Assembly (NCBI RefSeq): GCF_037975245.1
Contig: NC_092578.1
Span: forward strand, 10,701,321-10,765,320
DNA from: Apostichopus japonicus
Taxonomy: Eukaryota; Echinodermata; Holothuroidea; Aspidochirotida; Stichopodidae
DNA length: 64,000 nucleotides
Reading direction: 5' to 3'
In this document: positions 51,701-59,940 of the stretch, piece by piece
How the letters are laid out: each line of letters begins with the position of its first letter
Numbering within the stretch: position 1 is the stretch's first letter
Translations under genes and position numbers: made by a program
The notes under the pieces: generated by a model
Database searches by the model: none
The model's input: only the letters and a program-made list of their open reading frames with translations
What the model was told of the DNA's origin: nothing

Positions 51701-53851
51701 ATGAACAGTTCAGTCCTTTAAATGTCCTACAAATTTGTTTGGATTAAACAACACATTTCAGGTATGTATAGCCTACAAGATTGAAATTTATCTCCCTATG
51801 CAAATTATCTATGAAACAGAAAATGACAGCAAAGTTATTTGATAAGATTCAATTTCTAGATCATTAGCATTTAAGCCATGAGTAAGCATGGTGACAGAAT
51901 ACATGATGCTGGAGTGGACATACCTTAATTAGAGTCCTCAATAGGTAAGAAACTTTAACAGGCATGCAAGGCTTATGTTGCACTGCTTGTTGGAAGCATG
52001 CATTGTAAACTCTATGAACGTAGTAAGTTCTTTACATTTCTGATCATAAACTGAATTCTAAATTTCAACAAAATCTTTCATTACCTTACAATGTATCCTG
52101 ATACAATCATAATAGTATCGCCATTCATCTGGTGTAAACTCAACTGAGACCTCCAAGGCCATACCAGGCACCAACCGTTCCCTTTTTTTGTACCATGCTT
52201 TGAAATATCTAGAAGATGGGGGAATAACATGCATCTGCTGGCATTCTGATGATAAGTTGACAAACCTCTGATATAAGAAAAGAGAAGACGATAGTATTAA
52301 AACACTGTCGAATATTTGAACTTTATGTTAGATTAACAAAGCATGCACCAGACTAAAGGATGTACCATTACAAAGTGTAAACATTTGTTTAAAGGATGCA
52401 AGTGCTAGCTTGTAAATATTGAAGGGCATAAAATACACGAATATATGTATTAAATATACATACTGTATGAACTACCTCTTCAGGCTTGTCTACAGTTGAA
52501 AGAAAAGTAGTATTTTATAGTCTAAACAATTTGTCTCTATCATTTCAAAACTTGTTTACCGTAAACTATAATACTGTAAGTTCTCATCTGCTTTCAATCC
52601 CACAACAGCTCTGTCTTTCAATATGTTGTGTAAATGTAAGTTAACATTTGTAGAAGTCAACCAGAATATTAGAGGTTAGATTCATAGGAATTTGACGACA
52701 TGCACTATTCACAATGCATGGTTTGTTACATGAGTAACATATCTCTTGTTGAACTGGTTGAACTCTTTATCAGCCTCCTGGCAATGTATATAACTACATC
52801 CGACTCCATTTAAACTAATTGAAAGCTGCATGCAACACCACACTAAACCGTGAAGATATCATACAGCACATGTACATCTTGAAGGTATAATTATCATGAC
52901 AATCTTCATACCTACTTTCTTAATTTTTAACTTAAAGTTGTGGTTGCATTCACCCTTAATATAGAAAACATGTTTCACTTCACACAAGATTCACTTAAGT
53001 ATGATGGTTCCAATAAAGGTGACTGGAGGTGAACTCACAAGAGTTTGTTTAAAAAGTTTTCCAGGTTCAAATCCTGCAAAGTGCACTGCAGCTGGCACAG
53101 CTTGAATAATTGCATTAGAAGACAACTTGTGAAATAACTCTGTTGATAAAGAAAACCATTAGGTTTTATTAAATCTCTAGCATTTAATAAGATATGCACA
53201 AGTTTGAAAAGGAAATAAACCATAGATCCCTCTCCTTACTAGCTTGGACATTTTAATTCATTATAAAATAAAAAATTCAGACCAAACAGAATAGCCTGTA
53301 TATACTAGGGAACTGTAACAGTATTGTTCAATGAGCAGAAAATAATGAAACTGATTCACAAGCTCAGCAAATCTACCTCCATTGCAACAATACATACCTG
53401 TAGGATCCTTCACTTGCAACAAATGAAAGGAGTACTAATAGTTATGCATCCTACTCAGAGGTAATTATAAGTAAATGAGCTCAAAATGTTAAAGAAAGAT
53501 TTAGACAAAAGAACGTACTGAGAATTAGAAATATAAATACTTGTTTTAATAATTTCTTTCAAGTAATCTTTACGATAAAGAGTGTTTGATTAAATTTTAA
53601 CAAAATTTAAGACAAAATGCAGCATCGAATCAAGTATGGATAGAATCAATCACTTTATATAATACTTGATATAATTCTGAACCTGTATCTGTATCAGTAT
53701 GTCACCTACTTGTATCTAAAATATGGTTTGGTATCACCTTCTTATCCTCATCAGCTACAAGCTTCTCGGGTACTATGATATGCTTTCTCACCAACTTGTG
53801 ACTGTGTGACAGGAAATCACCTTGTTGACTAATGGGTCTTTCCAGTGCCAT
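33581..53851 (-). CDS. CFAP221: CFAP221 (PCDP1), cilia- and flagella-associated protein 221, complete 18-exon gene
   Basis: CFAP221 is a subunit of the C1d projection of the ciliary central apparatus. It works with CFAP46, CFAP54, CFAP74 and calmodulin to control ciliary beating (family knowledge). Joining 18 minus-strand exons at GT/AG sites in matching phase gives 906 residues plus a stop; human CFAP221 is about 840. Exons, 5' to 3': 53851-53710, 53139-53039, 52267-52085, 51194-51094, 50901-50641, 49517-49273, 47037-46926, 45516-45429, 44639-44360, 43635-43514, 41430-41350, 40165-39869, 38722-38472, 37352-37257, 37168-37046, 35781-35710, 35680-35642, 33707-33581. Nearly every exon lines up with human blocks such as TPDEWRYYYDCIR, APVDFEFYI, SVKELRE, WQVHLGRD and RALRHGAEDE. 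The N-terminal half (about residues 60-260) is an Ig-like ASH/MSP-type region and the C-terminus is a charged helix. The start ATG at 53851 follows a splice acceptor (exon top 53890), so a 5' UTR exon lies upstream. No frame break was seen. Confidence 0.93.
33708..35641. other. CFAP221 intron with diverged DR1-family repeat
   Basis: A 13-bp minisatellite (agttacagacagg) lies at 34035-34110. From 34247 the leader module (accagaaagccaaaaggcc) introduces diverged tgacct units to about 35420, some reading aaatgacctttgacac or caatgacctttgatct. No exon recognised. Confidence 0.65.
34247..35420. repeat. Diverged DR1-family repeat array
   Basis: About seven degenerate units of 130-160 bp with the landmarks tgttgacctcaaatgacct, gggttcttgtactca and gtgtttacaaggttttca. 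It lies in the same orientation as the better conserved copies. Confidence 0.7.
35642..35680 (-). CDS. CFAP221: CFAP221 exon 17, putative 39-nt duplicated mini-exon
   Basis: A 39-nt, 13-codon phase-preserving exon. The acceptor is tatgtacag and the donor GTGAGT. It resembles the 3' part of exon 16, donor and flanking intron bases included (FSISGSVPR versus VSSSGPVPR). Because it is symmetric, skipping it leaves the frame intact, so it may be alternative. Without it the protein is 893 residues. Confidence 0.5.
35710..35781 (-). CDS. CFAP221: CFAP221 exon 16
   Basis: Residues 828-851, a serine/proline-rich linker ending in NNPVSSSGPVPR with a GTGAGT donor. It has no clear human counterpart. 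Support is the acceptor ttgcag, the phase match on both sides, and its near copy just downstream (exon 17). Confidence 0.7.
35782..37045. other. CFAP221 intron (about 1.3 kb)
   Basis: The segment 36420-36600 resembles 1500-1640 (tagtgtggtaggccatacat / tagtgtggtaagccatacat, then gttaata..acaa.ctt.tgcacac), so it is another dispersed repeat. Nothing else recognised. Confidence 0.55.
37046..37168 (-). CDS. CFAP221: CFAP221 exon 15
   Basis: Residues 787-827. EEMVLLSPAMVNAEFPLID matches human VEVMLTPEMIKVEFPML. Acceptor tttctag, donor GTTTGT. The reading frame has no in-frame ATG near the exon start, so this exon shows only by homology and phase. Confidence 0.87.
37257..37352 (-). CDS. CFAP221: CFAP221 exon 14
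   Basis: Residues 755-786. NDPFNQDLLPSMVPLLLDTL, then PEADKEDV, match human DSFNSFMLPIDVPAILDALP and EEDRLETV. The donor GTTAGT is inside what would otherwise read on as open frame. Confidence 0.88.
37560..38420. repeat. AT-rich tandem array in a CFAP221 intron
   Basis: Six copies of atcatatcctttagtaatc recur at spacings of about 135, 135, 103, 101 and 106 bp, embedded in catatcattcat-rich sequence. Unit length therefore changes once within the array. Confidence 0.85.
38472..38722 (-). CDS. CFAP221: CFAP221 exon 13
   Basis: Residues 672-754. NPAPGLQVFLPPMPYAETD, then HGSTLKNFLDREEVIKGVMQ and WKKF, match human NPNPGLFAVMHPLTYAET and FLHHTDIIPGIMHWKSF. An earlier possible donor after MN would break the phase with exon 14; the GTAATG donor after 38472 keeps it. 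Confidence 0.9.
38723..39868. other. CFAP221 intron (about 1.1 kb)
   Basis: No repeat or exon recognised. A plus-strand frame at 38644-39003 is partly antisense to exon 13 and is not a gene. Confidence 0.55.
39869..40165 (-). CDS. CFAP221: CFAP221 exon 12
   Basis: Residues 573-671. PPQLVRALRHGAEDE matches human RPQKLARALKQGAEDE. An acidic run (EDVNKDQEDDDDVVELRD) follows, and the exon ends TEYPPLHIF where human has LDYDPLYVF. Donor GTAAGC. Confidence 0.93.
40166..41349. other. CFAP221 intron (about 1.2 kb)
   Basis: AT-rich, with a C run at 40426-40438. Nothing else recognised. Confidence 0.55.
41350..41430 (-). CDS. CFAP221: CFAP221 exon 11
   Basis: Residues 546-572. APDALGIVPSKG ends in VPYFNLK, matching human APDGLGLVPIKS and YSFFNLQ. 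Acceptor ttatag, donor GTATGT. The 45-bp minisatellite lies in the intron between this exon and exon 10. Confidence 0.93.
41431..42225. other. CFAP221 intron segment left of the minisatellite
   Basis: AT-rich, no feature recognised beyond short CA repeats near 41990. Confidence 0.5.
42226..43351. repeat. 45-bp minisatellite in a CFAP221 intron
   Basis: About 20 regular units of caggtgtacaggataccat / ggcatgtaaaccaaacactca / cagcc follow four or five degenerate units at the left. Two variants differ at one site (cactcac or ccctcac), and two units read ccaccagtgcaggcg instead. Because 45 is a multiple of three and the unit lacks stops in several frames, long repeat-peptide frames appear on both strands; none is a gene. 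Confidence 0.96.
43514..43635 (-). CDS. CFAP221: CFAP221 exon 10
   Basis: Residues 505-545. NILPHAFPTYIAPYHKDDM matches the human VLPFAFPDCSPPQDSNEL region. Acceptor cttcag, donor GTTTGT, phase 0. Confidence 0.9.
43636..44359. other. CFAP221 intron (about 0.7 kb)
   Basis: AT-rich; no exon or repeat recognised. The reading frame of exon 9 remains open to 44208 but lies past the donor. Confidence 0.55.
44360..44639 (-). CDS. CFAP221: CFAP221 exon 9
   Basis: Residues 412-504. YNRGDPISGIEY, then FDLLNNDPWATRHRAIGRF and RRAVNKVILRSRA, correspond to human LDRGDPILDEEF, FDPLINNTWLSRSRAQKRF and QQAARKVMIQGR. The reading frame stays open past the exon, but a strong GTGAGT donor at 44359 and the phase of the next exon set the end here. 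Confidence 0.92.
44640..46925. other. CFAP221 introns flanking exon 8
   Basis: Two introns (44640-45428 and 45517-46925) with no recognised repeat family. A T run followed by a G run lies at 45310-45338. Confidence 0.55.
45429..45516 (-). CDS. CFAP221: CFAP221 exon 8
   Basis: Residues 382-411, opening with WQVHLGRD where human has WQVHLGKD. Acceptor aaacag, donor GTAAGA, phase 0. Confidence 0.92.
46926..47037 (-). CDS. CFAP221: CFAP221 exon 7
   Basis: Residues 345-381. A charged helical stretch (RYQLKEAEFDQEVKEDLQAE) ends at a tryptophan codon split with the next exon, at the position of human HLKW. Acceptor ttttcag, donor GTAAGG. Confidence 0.88.
47038..49272. other. CFAP221 intron (about 2.2 kb)
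   Basis: Holds a short ~20-nt repeat (gacttttgatctcaaaatat) at 47912-47990, the hammerhead-like element copy at 48110-48285, a TG/TATG simple repeat at 48535-48615, and a cctcgacaaatta..ctactcgcca segment at 48933-49010 that looks like a dispersed-repeat end. Confidence 0.6.
48110..48290 (+). mobile_element. Second copy of the hammerhead-like element end
   Basis: Matches 22190-22345 through ttatatctatctcttttgtg, cattaacctgtctgtattct and cttgtcatttag. Core bases are decayed: TTGACGA in place of CTGAAGA and GAAAAGTC in place of GAAACGTC. The GATCC/GGATC stem is kept. Confidence 0.5.
49273..49517 (-). CDS. CFAP221: CFAP221 exon 6
   Basis: Residues 263-344. A lysine-rich linker (SRKKRNKKSKARQPAK) is followed by the conserved FPSNLDAQHSVNSVL and GKMSVKELRE, matching human FPVDLSNPFAVATVL and GKLKIKELRE. 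Donor GTAGGT. Confidence 0.92.
49518..50640. other. CFAP221 intron (about 1.1 kb)
   Basis: No recognised repeat or exon. Confidence 0.55.
50641..50901 (-). CDS. CFAP221: CFAP221 exon 5, ASH-type Ig domain
   Basis: Residues 176-262. The strands read APVDFEFYISFPQPNPSFTV, then VEPLTGVIPAHGQ, LQITFQPTEFSTA and LNISQFNSKPLVCVITG. This is the HYDIN/MSP-like beta-sandwich of the family, and it follows the human order without gaps. Donor GTGAGT. Confidence 0.94.
51094..51194 (-). CDS. CFAP221: CFAP221 exon 4
   Basis: Residues 143-175. NLIVPLHGYPVMDVSDFPS matches the human LLVPIHAYPVMNSLDFPS block. Acceptor ctttag, donor GTGGGT, leaving two bases of a split serine codon. Confidence 0.9.
51195..52084. 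other. CFAP221 intron with one DR1-family copy
   Basis: A leader-like segment (cacgtgacttagtgattcct) at 51223 is followed by a repeat unit with perfect TGACCTTTGACCT at 51425 and the usual cttgagatatcatgtttaca at 51513-51533. Confidence 0.7.
52085..52267 (-). CDS. CFAP221: CFAP221 exon 3
   Basis: Encodes 61 residues (82-142) of the first Ig-like domain. It ends with TPDEWRYYYDCIRIHCK, almost identical to human SPDEWRYYYDCIRVHCK. Donor GTAATG, phase 0. Confidence 0.93.
52268..53709. other. CFAP221 introns around exon 2
   Basis: Two AT-rich introns (52268-53038 and 53140-53709). No repeat recognised. Confidence 0.5.
53039..53139 (-). CDS. CFAP221: CFAP221 exon 2
   Basis: Encodes residues 48-81. 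KLFHKLSSNAIIQAVPAAVHF aligns with the human [21 protein letters not shown] block (first 20 residues compared). The acceptor is atcaacag and the donor GTGAGT; the exon enters in phase 1 and leaves in phase 0. Confidence 0.9.
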
Positions 53852-53890
53852 AGTTTTAGCTCACTGTTGAGTCTGTTAACCTGAAAGTTG
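53710..53890 (-). CDS. CFAP221: CFAP221 exon 1 of the coding sequence (start ATG) with short 5' UTR
   Basis: A pyrimidine-rich acceptor ending in CAG precedes 53890. Then come 39 nt of leader, the ATG at 53851 and residues 1-47. The exon ends with VIPNHILDT, matching human EVPNHLLES, and a GTAGGT donor in phase 1. Confidence 0.85.
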
Positions 53891-54159
53891 CTGAAAAACA
53901 AAAGAGATTCACATACACACATTCATTGACTAACTAGCCTTTTAAAATATCATTGAAAGTCAGAATATTCAGATGCCTTGAGATTCCGATCGAACAGCAT
54001 TAGTACAAGCTCGCGTGAGGGACTTGCGATACTACTACACGGTAGATTAGTGCACCTTCCCCGGCTATGCATAGCGTTGAATCGAATGATCTACATTCTT
54101 CTCCCATTGTGGTTGTGGTGTTCAGTCAAAAGCTCGGAAAAATACAATCCTTTATGTGG

Positions 54160-54300
54160 AACGTAATAATCGGTACCAAATAATCGGTAGCTCAATGGAT
54201 TTTGCCGATGCTGATTATTTACTGATTGTCAGATAATCGGCCTGATGCCGATTATCTAACCGATTATCAGTCAAACACTACTTCTTACATTGTGTTTGAC
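54160..54300. mobile_element. hAT-like terminal remnant
   Basis: Repeated taatcggt / ccgattatc motifs on both strands lead to cagtcaaacactac (reverse agtgtttgactg), the style of many hAT ends. Only one end is recognisable. Confidence 0.4.
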
Positions 54301-57300
54301 AGCACTGCAATGTTTGTAGGTCTGAATATTGTGTTTACAACTTTGATTGTGCATAAAGTTGCTTGGATCCTTGCAAAAAATTTGCAAGGGCAAACCAGGG
54401 GTCAGCAGGTATTTTCAGTTTTAATTATGTTGTGTTTAGTTGTAAAATCCAGCGACCAGACTGGTGAAACTGCTATGTATGTAACATGGAGTGGCCTGAT
54501 TGGTCTGTTTACAGATCGTTATCGGTAAATATTTTTCAAAACTTTAGTCTTGTTTCTTCGACCAGATAAAGGACATATTTACCATTGGCTATCAATTGAA
54601 ATCGAAACTGAGGCTAAAGAATGGGTTATTTAGGACAGATAAATAACTCATTGCAAGTAACAAGAAGTGGCATTGTTGTGGAGAACAGTTCAATATCAGT
54701 TTGCTGTTATTGGCAATGAGTCTAAATTTTACAGATACCAATATGCCCTGGTATTGCAAATATCAGCCAACATTGCTATCGCAAACGATTATTGTTGCAA
54801 CACTAATGTTAACCAAAAGAAAATTGTACCAACCAAGAACTCACCTTGTTCACCATCATGCCAAGAAAAATCTTCATCAAAGCTTTACTTTTTTACTGTA
54901 TCATTTACACATATTGACTTATATTGACCATAAGTGACCTTTGATCCATCAGTGAACATACAGTACCCGTTCTTGCATTCATTAATAGTTTTACATTTAG
55001 AATATGTTCATTGCAGTTTTACTTTTGGGAGTCTCATGTTTACATGGTTTCCAGACTTTCACATACTGTAGATCTGTTGACCTCTCATGACCCTGACCTC
55101 TGCAGAGAACACCAGGGTTCTTGTACTGCCTTAGGTGGAAATACATACTACGTACTGTATGAAGTAAATCCTCTGTCCCCAACTATTAACATAGAGAGAA
55201 GACTCATAAATATGTACTCACAAGAAAGTTAGGATGACCATGTCATTACACCACACATGCACCCACACTACCTCCTCCTAAAGTATTATTTGTTGACAGT
55301 ATTTGAAGAATATTTATTATTGGGAGATATCTTCAATTATAATGAGATTATTATTTCAAGATATCTTAAAATCAATTCCAGTTAAAGGCTAGACATACAT
55401 GAAAGTCATTGAAGAATGCCTAAGCCTATCTTTAAAAATTTAGTATTTTTAAAAAAAAGTATTTTTAATTTAGGAATAATAACCGGCTCGCCATATACTC
55501 GTTTTTAAAGATTATCTGACTGACAAAGACTAGCTGACTTGAAGTGACAACTTTATTGACAGTAGACTAGGCCTACCAAGAAACGTTCAAGATAAGTTAG
55601 TATGGCCTACACTGAGTTTCTAAAAAAAACTTGCAATTAGGCTATGTAATATCATAGACTCTATGAAAGTTACATCTACCATATATCCCCATAGTGGAAA
55701 CACAGTTTTTGGTGGAACTTACGACCCAATGCCTAATGAAACAACGGCTAAAAAAGCATTGCACTAATAGTCAATTGTTGGTTAAATACGAAGGACCCCT
55801 ATTTAAGAAATTAGTTTATTATGTTATAATCAAAAGATGGGAGCAAACATTTTACTTATCTTCTAGAATTTGTGCAATTCGTATTTGTTTCACGCCAAAG
55901 AAGATGACATCAATTGTTTGTGACATAGGGTAAACGAGGGAGTTTCCGGTGACCTATGTAATTTTAAATTTTATGACATATAATAACTGTTTATTCTGTT
56001 TACTCACTATCATGAAATACTAGTTTGGCAAAACATAACATTAATCAGCCATGAATGTTAGTTGTTACTGTTGTATTTTCACCTCTTTGTTGGGGTTTCC
56101 ATTTTCAAATGTTGAAGTTTCCATCGACCAAGGTTTCTGAAGCCTGTTTTATCGAGGCCTCAATTATTGCTGGCCACAAAGTCTGAAATTTCAAGACTAC
56201 TGACTATGGTTTGACAGATCACGGTAATTACAAAGCACCATGCTCTTCAACAGCAGTTGACCTTTACTGGGCAGAGTAAAACTTCTTTGTTTATGTAATG
56301 TAACATTATGTAGGAACTGCTACTCGAGTTCCCAAAAACATGACATGTTTATACTGAATATCATAAGGATGTGTTGCTACAATAGAAATTTTGAATGATG
56401 TTACATCTGAAATAGAAAATCCAAATTGTACAAAATCATAGGATACTGTGTTGGGTCACCCAAAGTTCTAGTTGGCTGACCTCAGGCTCTACAACACTGC
56501 TAAAAATTGTGATGTGATTTCCGGCCTCCCCTATTAAAACAGGTCGAGGTCCTTTTCAACATGTGGGCAATAAAGTTCATGGACAGTCAAGGTAACTTTG
56601 CTTTCTGTAATTTTGCTGAGTTATAAAAAAATTATTGATTTATGCCTGAAAAGTGCCCCAAATGTGTAAGTATTAAAAGTTAAGCTAGCCTAACTCTAAT
56701 TCTTTTCATGCCTTCTCATGAAAAGGTTAACCTGTTTCTTACCACTGAGTGTGAGGATGACATTTTTGTGGGAATCTATGGATATGATGTCTATGTTAGT
56801 TGTTACTAGGCTAGCCACACTTTTACTTGTGGGTGTGTGCATGGAGGAATGCAAAGGCAAATTGTGGGTCCATTTAAAGGAATTTAATGGACGAAATTTC
56901 CAAGTTCCAACCATCGCCAGAAAGCTCTCTCATTTAGTCCTAGCCTACCCCTATATATCGACTATTTGAATCGTTATTTACCTAACGATCGTGTAACGAG
57001 TCCCTACCTAATTATACACAAACTTAGTGTAGCCTGGCTTGGCTAAACACAAATAGCCTAACTTAGGCTAAGACTAGGCCAACGTTAACTTAGATAACAT
57101 AAGGCCAGCGCTAACGTTAGGCTACTGAAACTTAGGCTGGGCCAAAGTTTCTTTGCTTGGCTGGTAAACATAGAGTACCTTTCTTGCAAGACAGGATTTT
57201 GGCGAATATTCCAAATATTGGCTTAAGTTTGTGGCACGGAAAGCTGCAAGCTCTCTCGCGAAGCACTCAATTACCATTTTGCAATATTATCATATCTCCT

Positions 57301-57400
57301 TGTAGGCTATATTTTTTTCAAAATATTTCTCTAAGATATAGCACCCTCTTGCAATAGCTGGTCGTTTCCAAGGCAATGTTACATATTTCCATTGGTGACC
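54301..57400. other. Intergenic, CFAP221 5' flank
   Basis: A degenerate tgacct repeat segment lies at 54925-55200 (tgacctttgatcc). Degenerate ttaggcta motifs cluster at 57030-57140. The upstream 5' UTR exon and promoter of CFAP221 should be in this interval but could not be placed. Confidence 0.5.
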
Positions 57401-57419
57401 AACTATATATGTCGTAAGT

Positions 57420-57660
57420 TATGGAACGCCGAATATGCATGTATTATGTTGGATACTTTTATGCTGTCTGTTATCATGTTGTCTCCTTTGATGTTGTTGT
57501 CTCATTTAATGTTGTTTTCTCCTTCAATATTGTTGTCTTCTTTGGTGCTGTTGTCTCCGTTGATGCTGTTTCCTCCTTTAACGTTGTTGTTTACTTTGAT
57601 GTTGTTGTCTCATTTGATGTTGTTGTCTCATTTGATGTTGTTGTCTCATTAGATGTTGGC
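57420..57660. repeat. 18-bp tandem repeat
   Basis: About a dozen units of the type tttgatgttgttgtctca, diverged at the left and nearly exact at the right (57595-57655). The left edge reads tatggaacgcc, the same string as the tip of the inverted-repeat element at 24166. Confidence 0.85.
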
Positions 57661-58230
57661 GGCACTGTTCACTTTAATGACGTCAAAATACGTACACAAA
57701 TTCAAAGAATTTTGTGCTTCAGAACTAGCCAAAATGTCCAAGAGAGACCGACTAGCCTATCTTGTAGGGCTAGGTATAGGGCTAGGTCATACGAACAAAA
57801 TGAAAGCAGAAATGATGGACTGGGTCTTAAACCGGCCCGGGCATTTTTTACCTAGACAGGCCCATTATTCATTTATATGTTACTTACATTTTGATTGCCG
57901 TCCTGGGGAGGTGTCTAATGGGAGGGGTGTGCCCCCCTACCATTGAGATTATTTTGAAGTTAAGGAATGCCTAGATGCAAAATGGTGCTATATTTCTAAA
58001 TTTTGTAGGTTACAATATTCCTTTAAAAACGACCAAAAATAATTTTCCAGAAGCAACACTTGATTAAACTGAGAAAAGTTAAAAACGTAAACAAAAATAG
58101 ACAAAAATATATCTTTTAGAGTGGATTTTATTTAGTTTTTCAAGCATTTTGTGAAAACATGCTTGAAAAAAATCCTAAATAAAATCCACTAAAACATATA
58201 TGTTTAATAACACGAGCACTTGTCATGTCT
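57661..58230. other. Intergenic with a hairpin
   Basis: A 97-codon plus-strand frame (57653-57946) has no known domain. An inverted repeat lies at 58107-58146 and 58160-58200 (tggattttatttag arms, 13-bp loop). Confidence 0.5.
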
Positions 58231-58245
58231 ATGAGAGTAAGAGCC

Positions 58246-58743
58246 TACTCAGTTCGCTGCTTCTCGCAGTGTCGTGGCTCTATTTGGTGAGGGCTTACAT
58301 ATCTTAGGATTCATATCATCGAATATCACTCAATGTTGCTGAATGGAGAATTCCACCCAGATCTCGTGAGTTGGTACCCTGAGCTCTCCGACCATATTAA
58401 GCTTAGTCTGCCTTTCTTTCGAGGCCAGTTCCAGTCGTCGTCGGTTGAAGGGTATAGACAAATATTCAAGTCGATGAATCCAGCGGTACGGACTATGTTT
58501 GGTGAAGTCGAAGCTCTCTTGCGGTTGCTCCTCGTCTCCTCCGCCAGTTCGACGGAAGCCGAGAGATCTTTTAGTGCTTTGAGGCGTTTGAAGACATGGC
58601 TACGGAGCACCATGACTCAACAGAGGCTGAACCATGTGATGGTGTGCCATATTCACCGCGAACGTCTAGCCCAGTTGAAGCCTGAGGAGTTAGCAGAGAA
58701 GTTCATGGTTCCTCGGATTACAGACTCGGCAGGGCCGTCTTAA
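58246..58743 (+). pseudogene. hAT transposase C-terminal fragment, sister copy
   Basis: The frame 58333-58743 encodes FHPDLVSWYPELSDHIKLSL, SSTEAERSFSALRRLKTWLR and QQRLNHVMVCHIHRERL, the hAT dimerisation region, intact further than the 31.7-kb copy. Upstream homology to that copy extends to about 58260. A new hAT-type end, CAGGGCCGTCTTAACGC, begins at 58730. Confidence 0.88.
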
Positions 58744-59288
58744 CGCATGGGCCCACTGGGCCCTGGCCCAAGGCCCCGCGATGTCAGGGGCCCCGCAATC
58801 GTAGTAACCCCATGTCTTAATCTGGGAGGAAAACTTATTGAATAGGCCATTATGCCTGATTGAATTCGATACTTGACAAGTTGTGACGAGAGTTGGTTAA
58901 ACACTTGAGAGTTTGACATTAAATATTCGAATCTGAGTTGGCAACCCTGGAATATACAATGCTCCGAAGGCTTACAACACCAGACAACTCGAGTCCGCGG
59001 TCCGAGCACCAGTCATTTTTTTCAGTGCAATTCTCACCCAGGAAAATATATCCGGTAAGTTGATATTCATTTTCCATCACTTAAAATCGATTACCGTCAT
59101 ACTGTATATGGTCATAAATAAATGAGCCTTTCGGCACATCAATGATCAGGTGGAATTGATCCTAAATCTTATCTACTGTAATTACTTTGTGAGCTCTTTA
59201 TAGGCATGTCCATGATGTCCTAGTAGTAGAAGTGAACTGCTCCTATATATGCTATATGCGCGATGTCTAGACAACCCTTTACGTCCCA

Positions 59289-59807
59289 ATGTATGAGTGT
59301 GTCAGGAATGCTGATCAGGAATGGTCCACACGAATCGAAGCAGAAGGACTTTGCAAGAAAATGAGCAAGTTGGAAACTGTTATTCTGACAATGGTGTGGA
59401 ATGACATGAACAAAACAAGTAAAGTTCTGCAGTCGAAAGATGTTGACATCCTTGCTGCTGTTGATCTCCTCAAGTCCCTGAAATCCTATCTCGACCATAT
59501 GAGAGACGAATTCGAAGATTACGAACTTGCAGCAAAGGCTAACAGCAGGTGTCCGGATCCGGAATTCAGCGACGAACACAAACGTGCACGAAAGCGAAGT
59601 GTTCAACTCACCAGGGATGACGGGTCAGCCGAAGAAGTACTACTGAAAGGCAGTGAAAAATTCAAGGAGGATACGTACCTTCCTATCCTGGACTCACTAA
59701 CCTCTCAATTGACCAAACGCGCGGAAGCATACGAAAACATCGGGGAACTGTTTTCTTTCTTCAATCAGCTGAAAACAATCGACAGTGATGAACTTAATGT
59801 GTTATAA
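59289..59807 (+). pseudogene. hAT transposase middle fragment (ZMYM1-like)
   Basis: 172 codons typical of ZMYM1-like hAT proteins: LCKKMSKLETVILTMVWNDM, KTSKVLQSKDVDILAAVDLL, KRARKRSVQL, SEKFKEDTYLPILDSL. It belongs upstream of the C-terminal block, yet lies 3' of it here, so the two pieces are separate copies. Its stop codon falls inside the left arm of a 53-bp hairpin. Confidence 0.85.
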
Positions 59808-59940
59808 AAATTTAGTCGTAACTATAAATCTATCTTACAATTTCATCTATAGCAAGTTGTGAAGGTGGGTGTATTTTCGATTGCCAATGCTATAGATGAA
59901 ATTGTAAGATAGATTTATAGTGACGACTAAATTTTTATAA
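59802..59940. repeat. Long hairpin, 53-bp arms with one mismatch
   Basis: Left arm 59802-59854 and right arm 59888-59940 are reverse complements with a single difference (cgtaac / cgtcac side) and a 33-nt loop. The outer bases are ttataaaaatttagtcgt. Confidence 0.95.

Noticed and set aside
57653-57946. 97-codon frame beginning MLAALFTLMTSKYVHKF
   Set aside because: No recognised domain, overlaps the end of a tandem repeat, and no splice partner was found.
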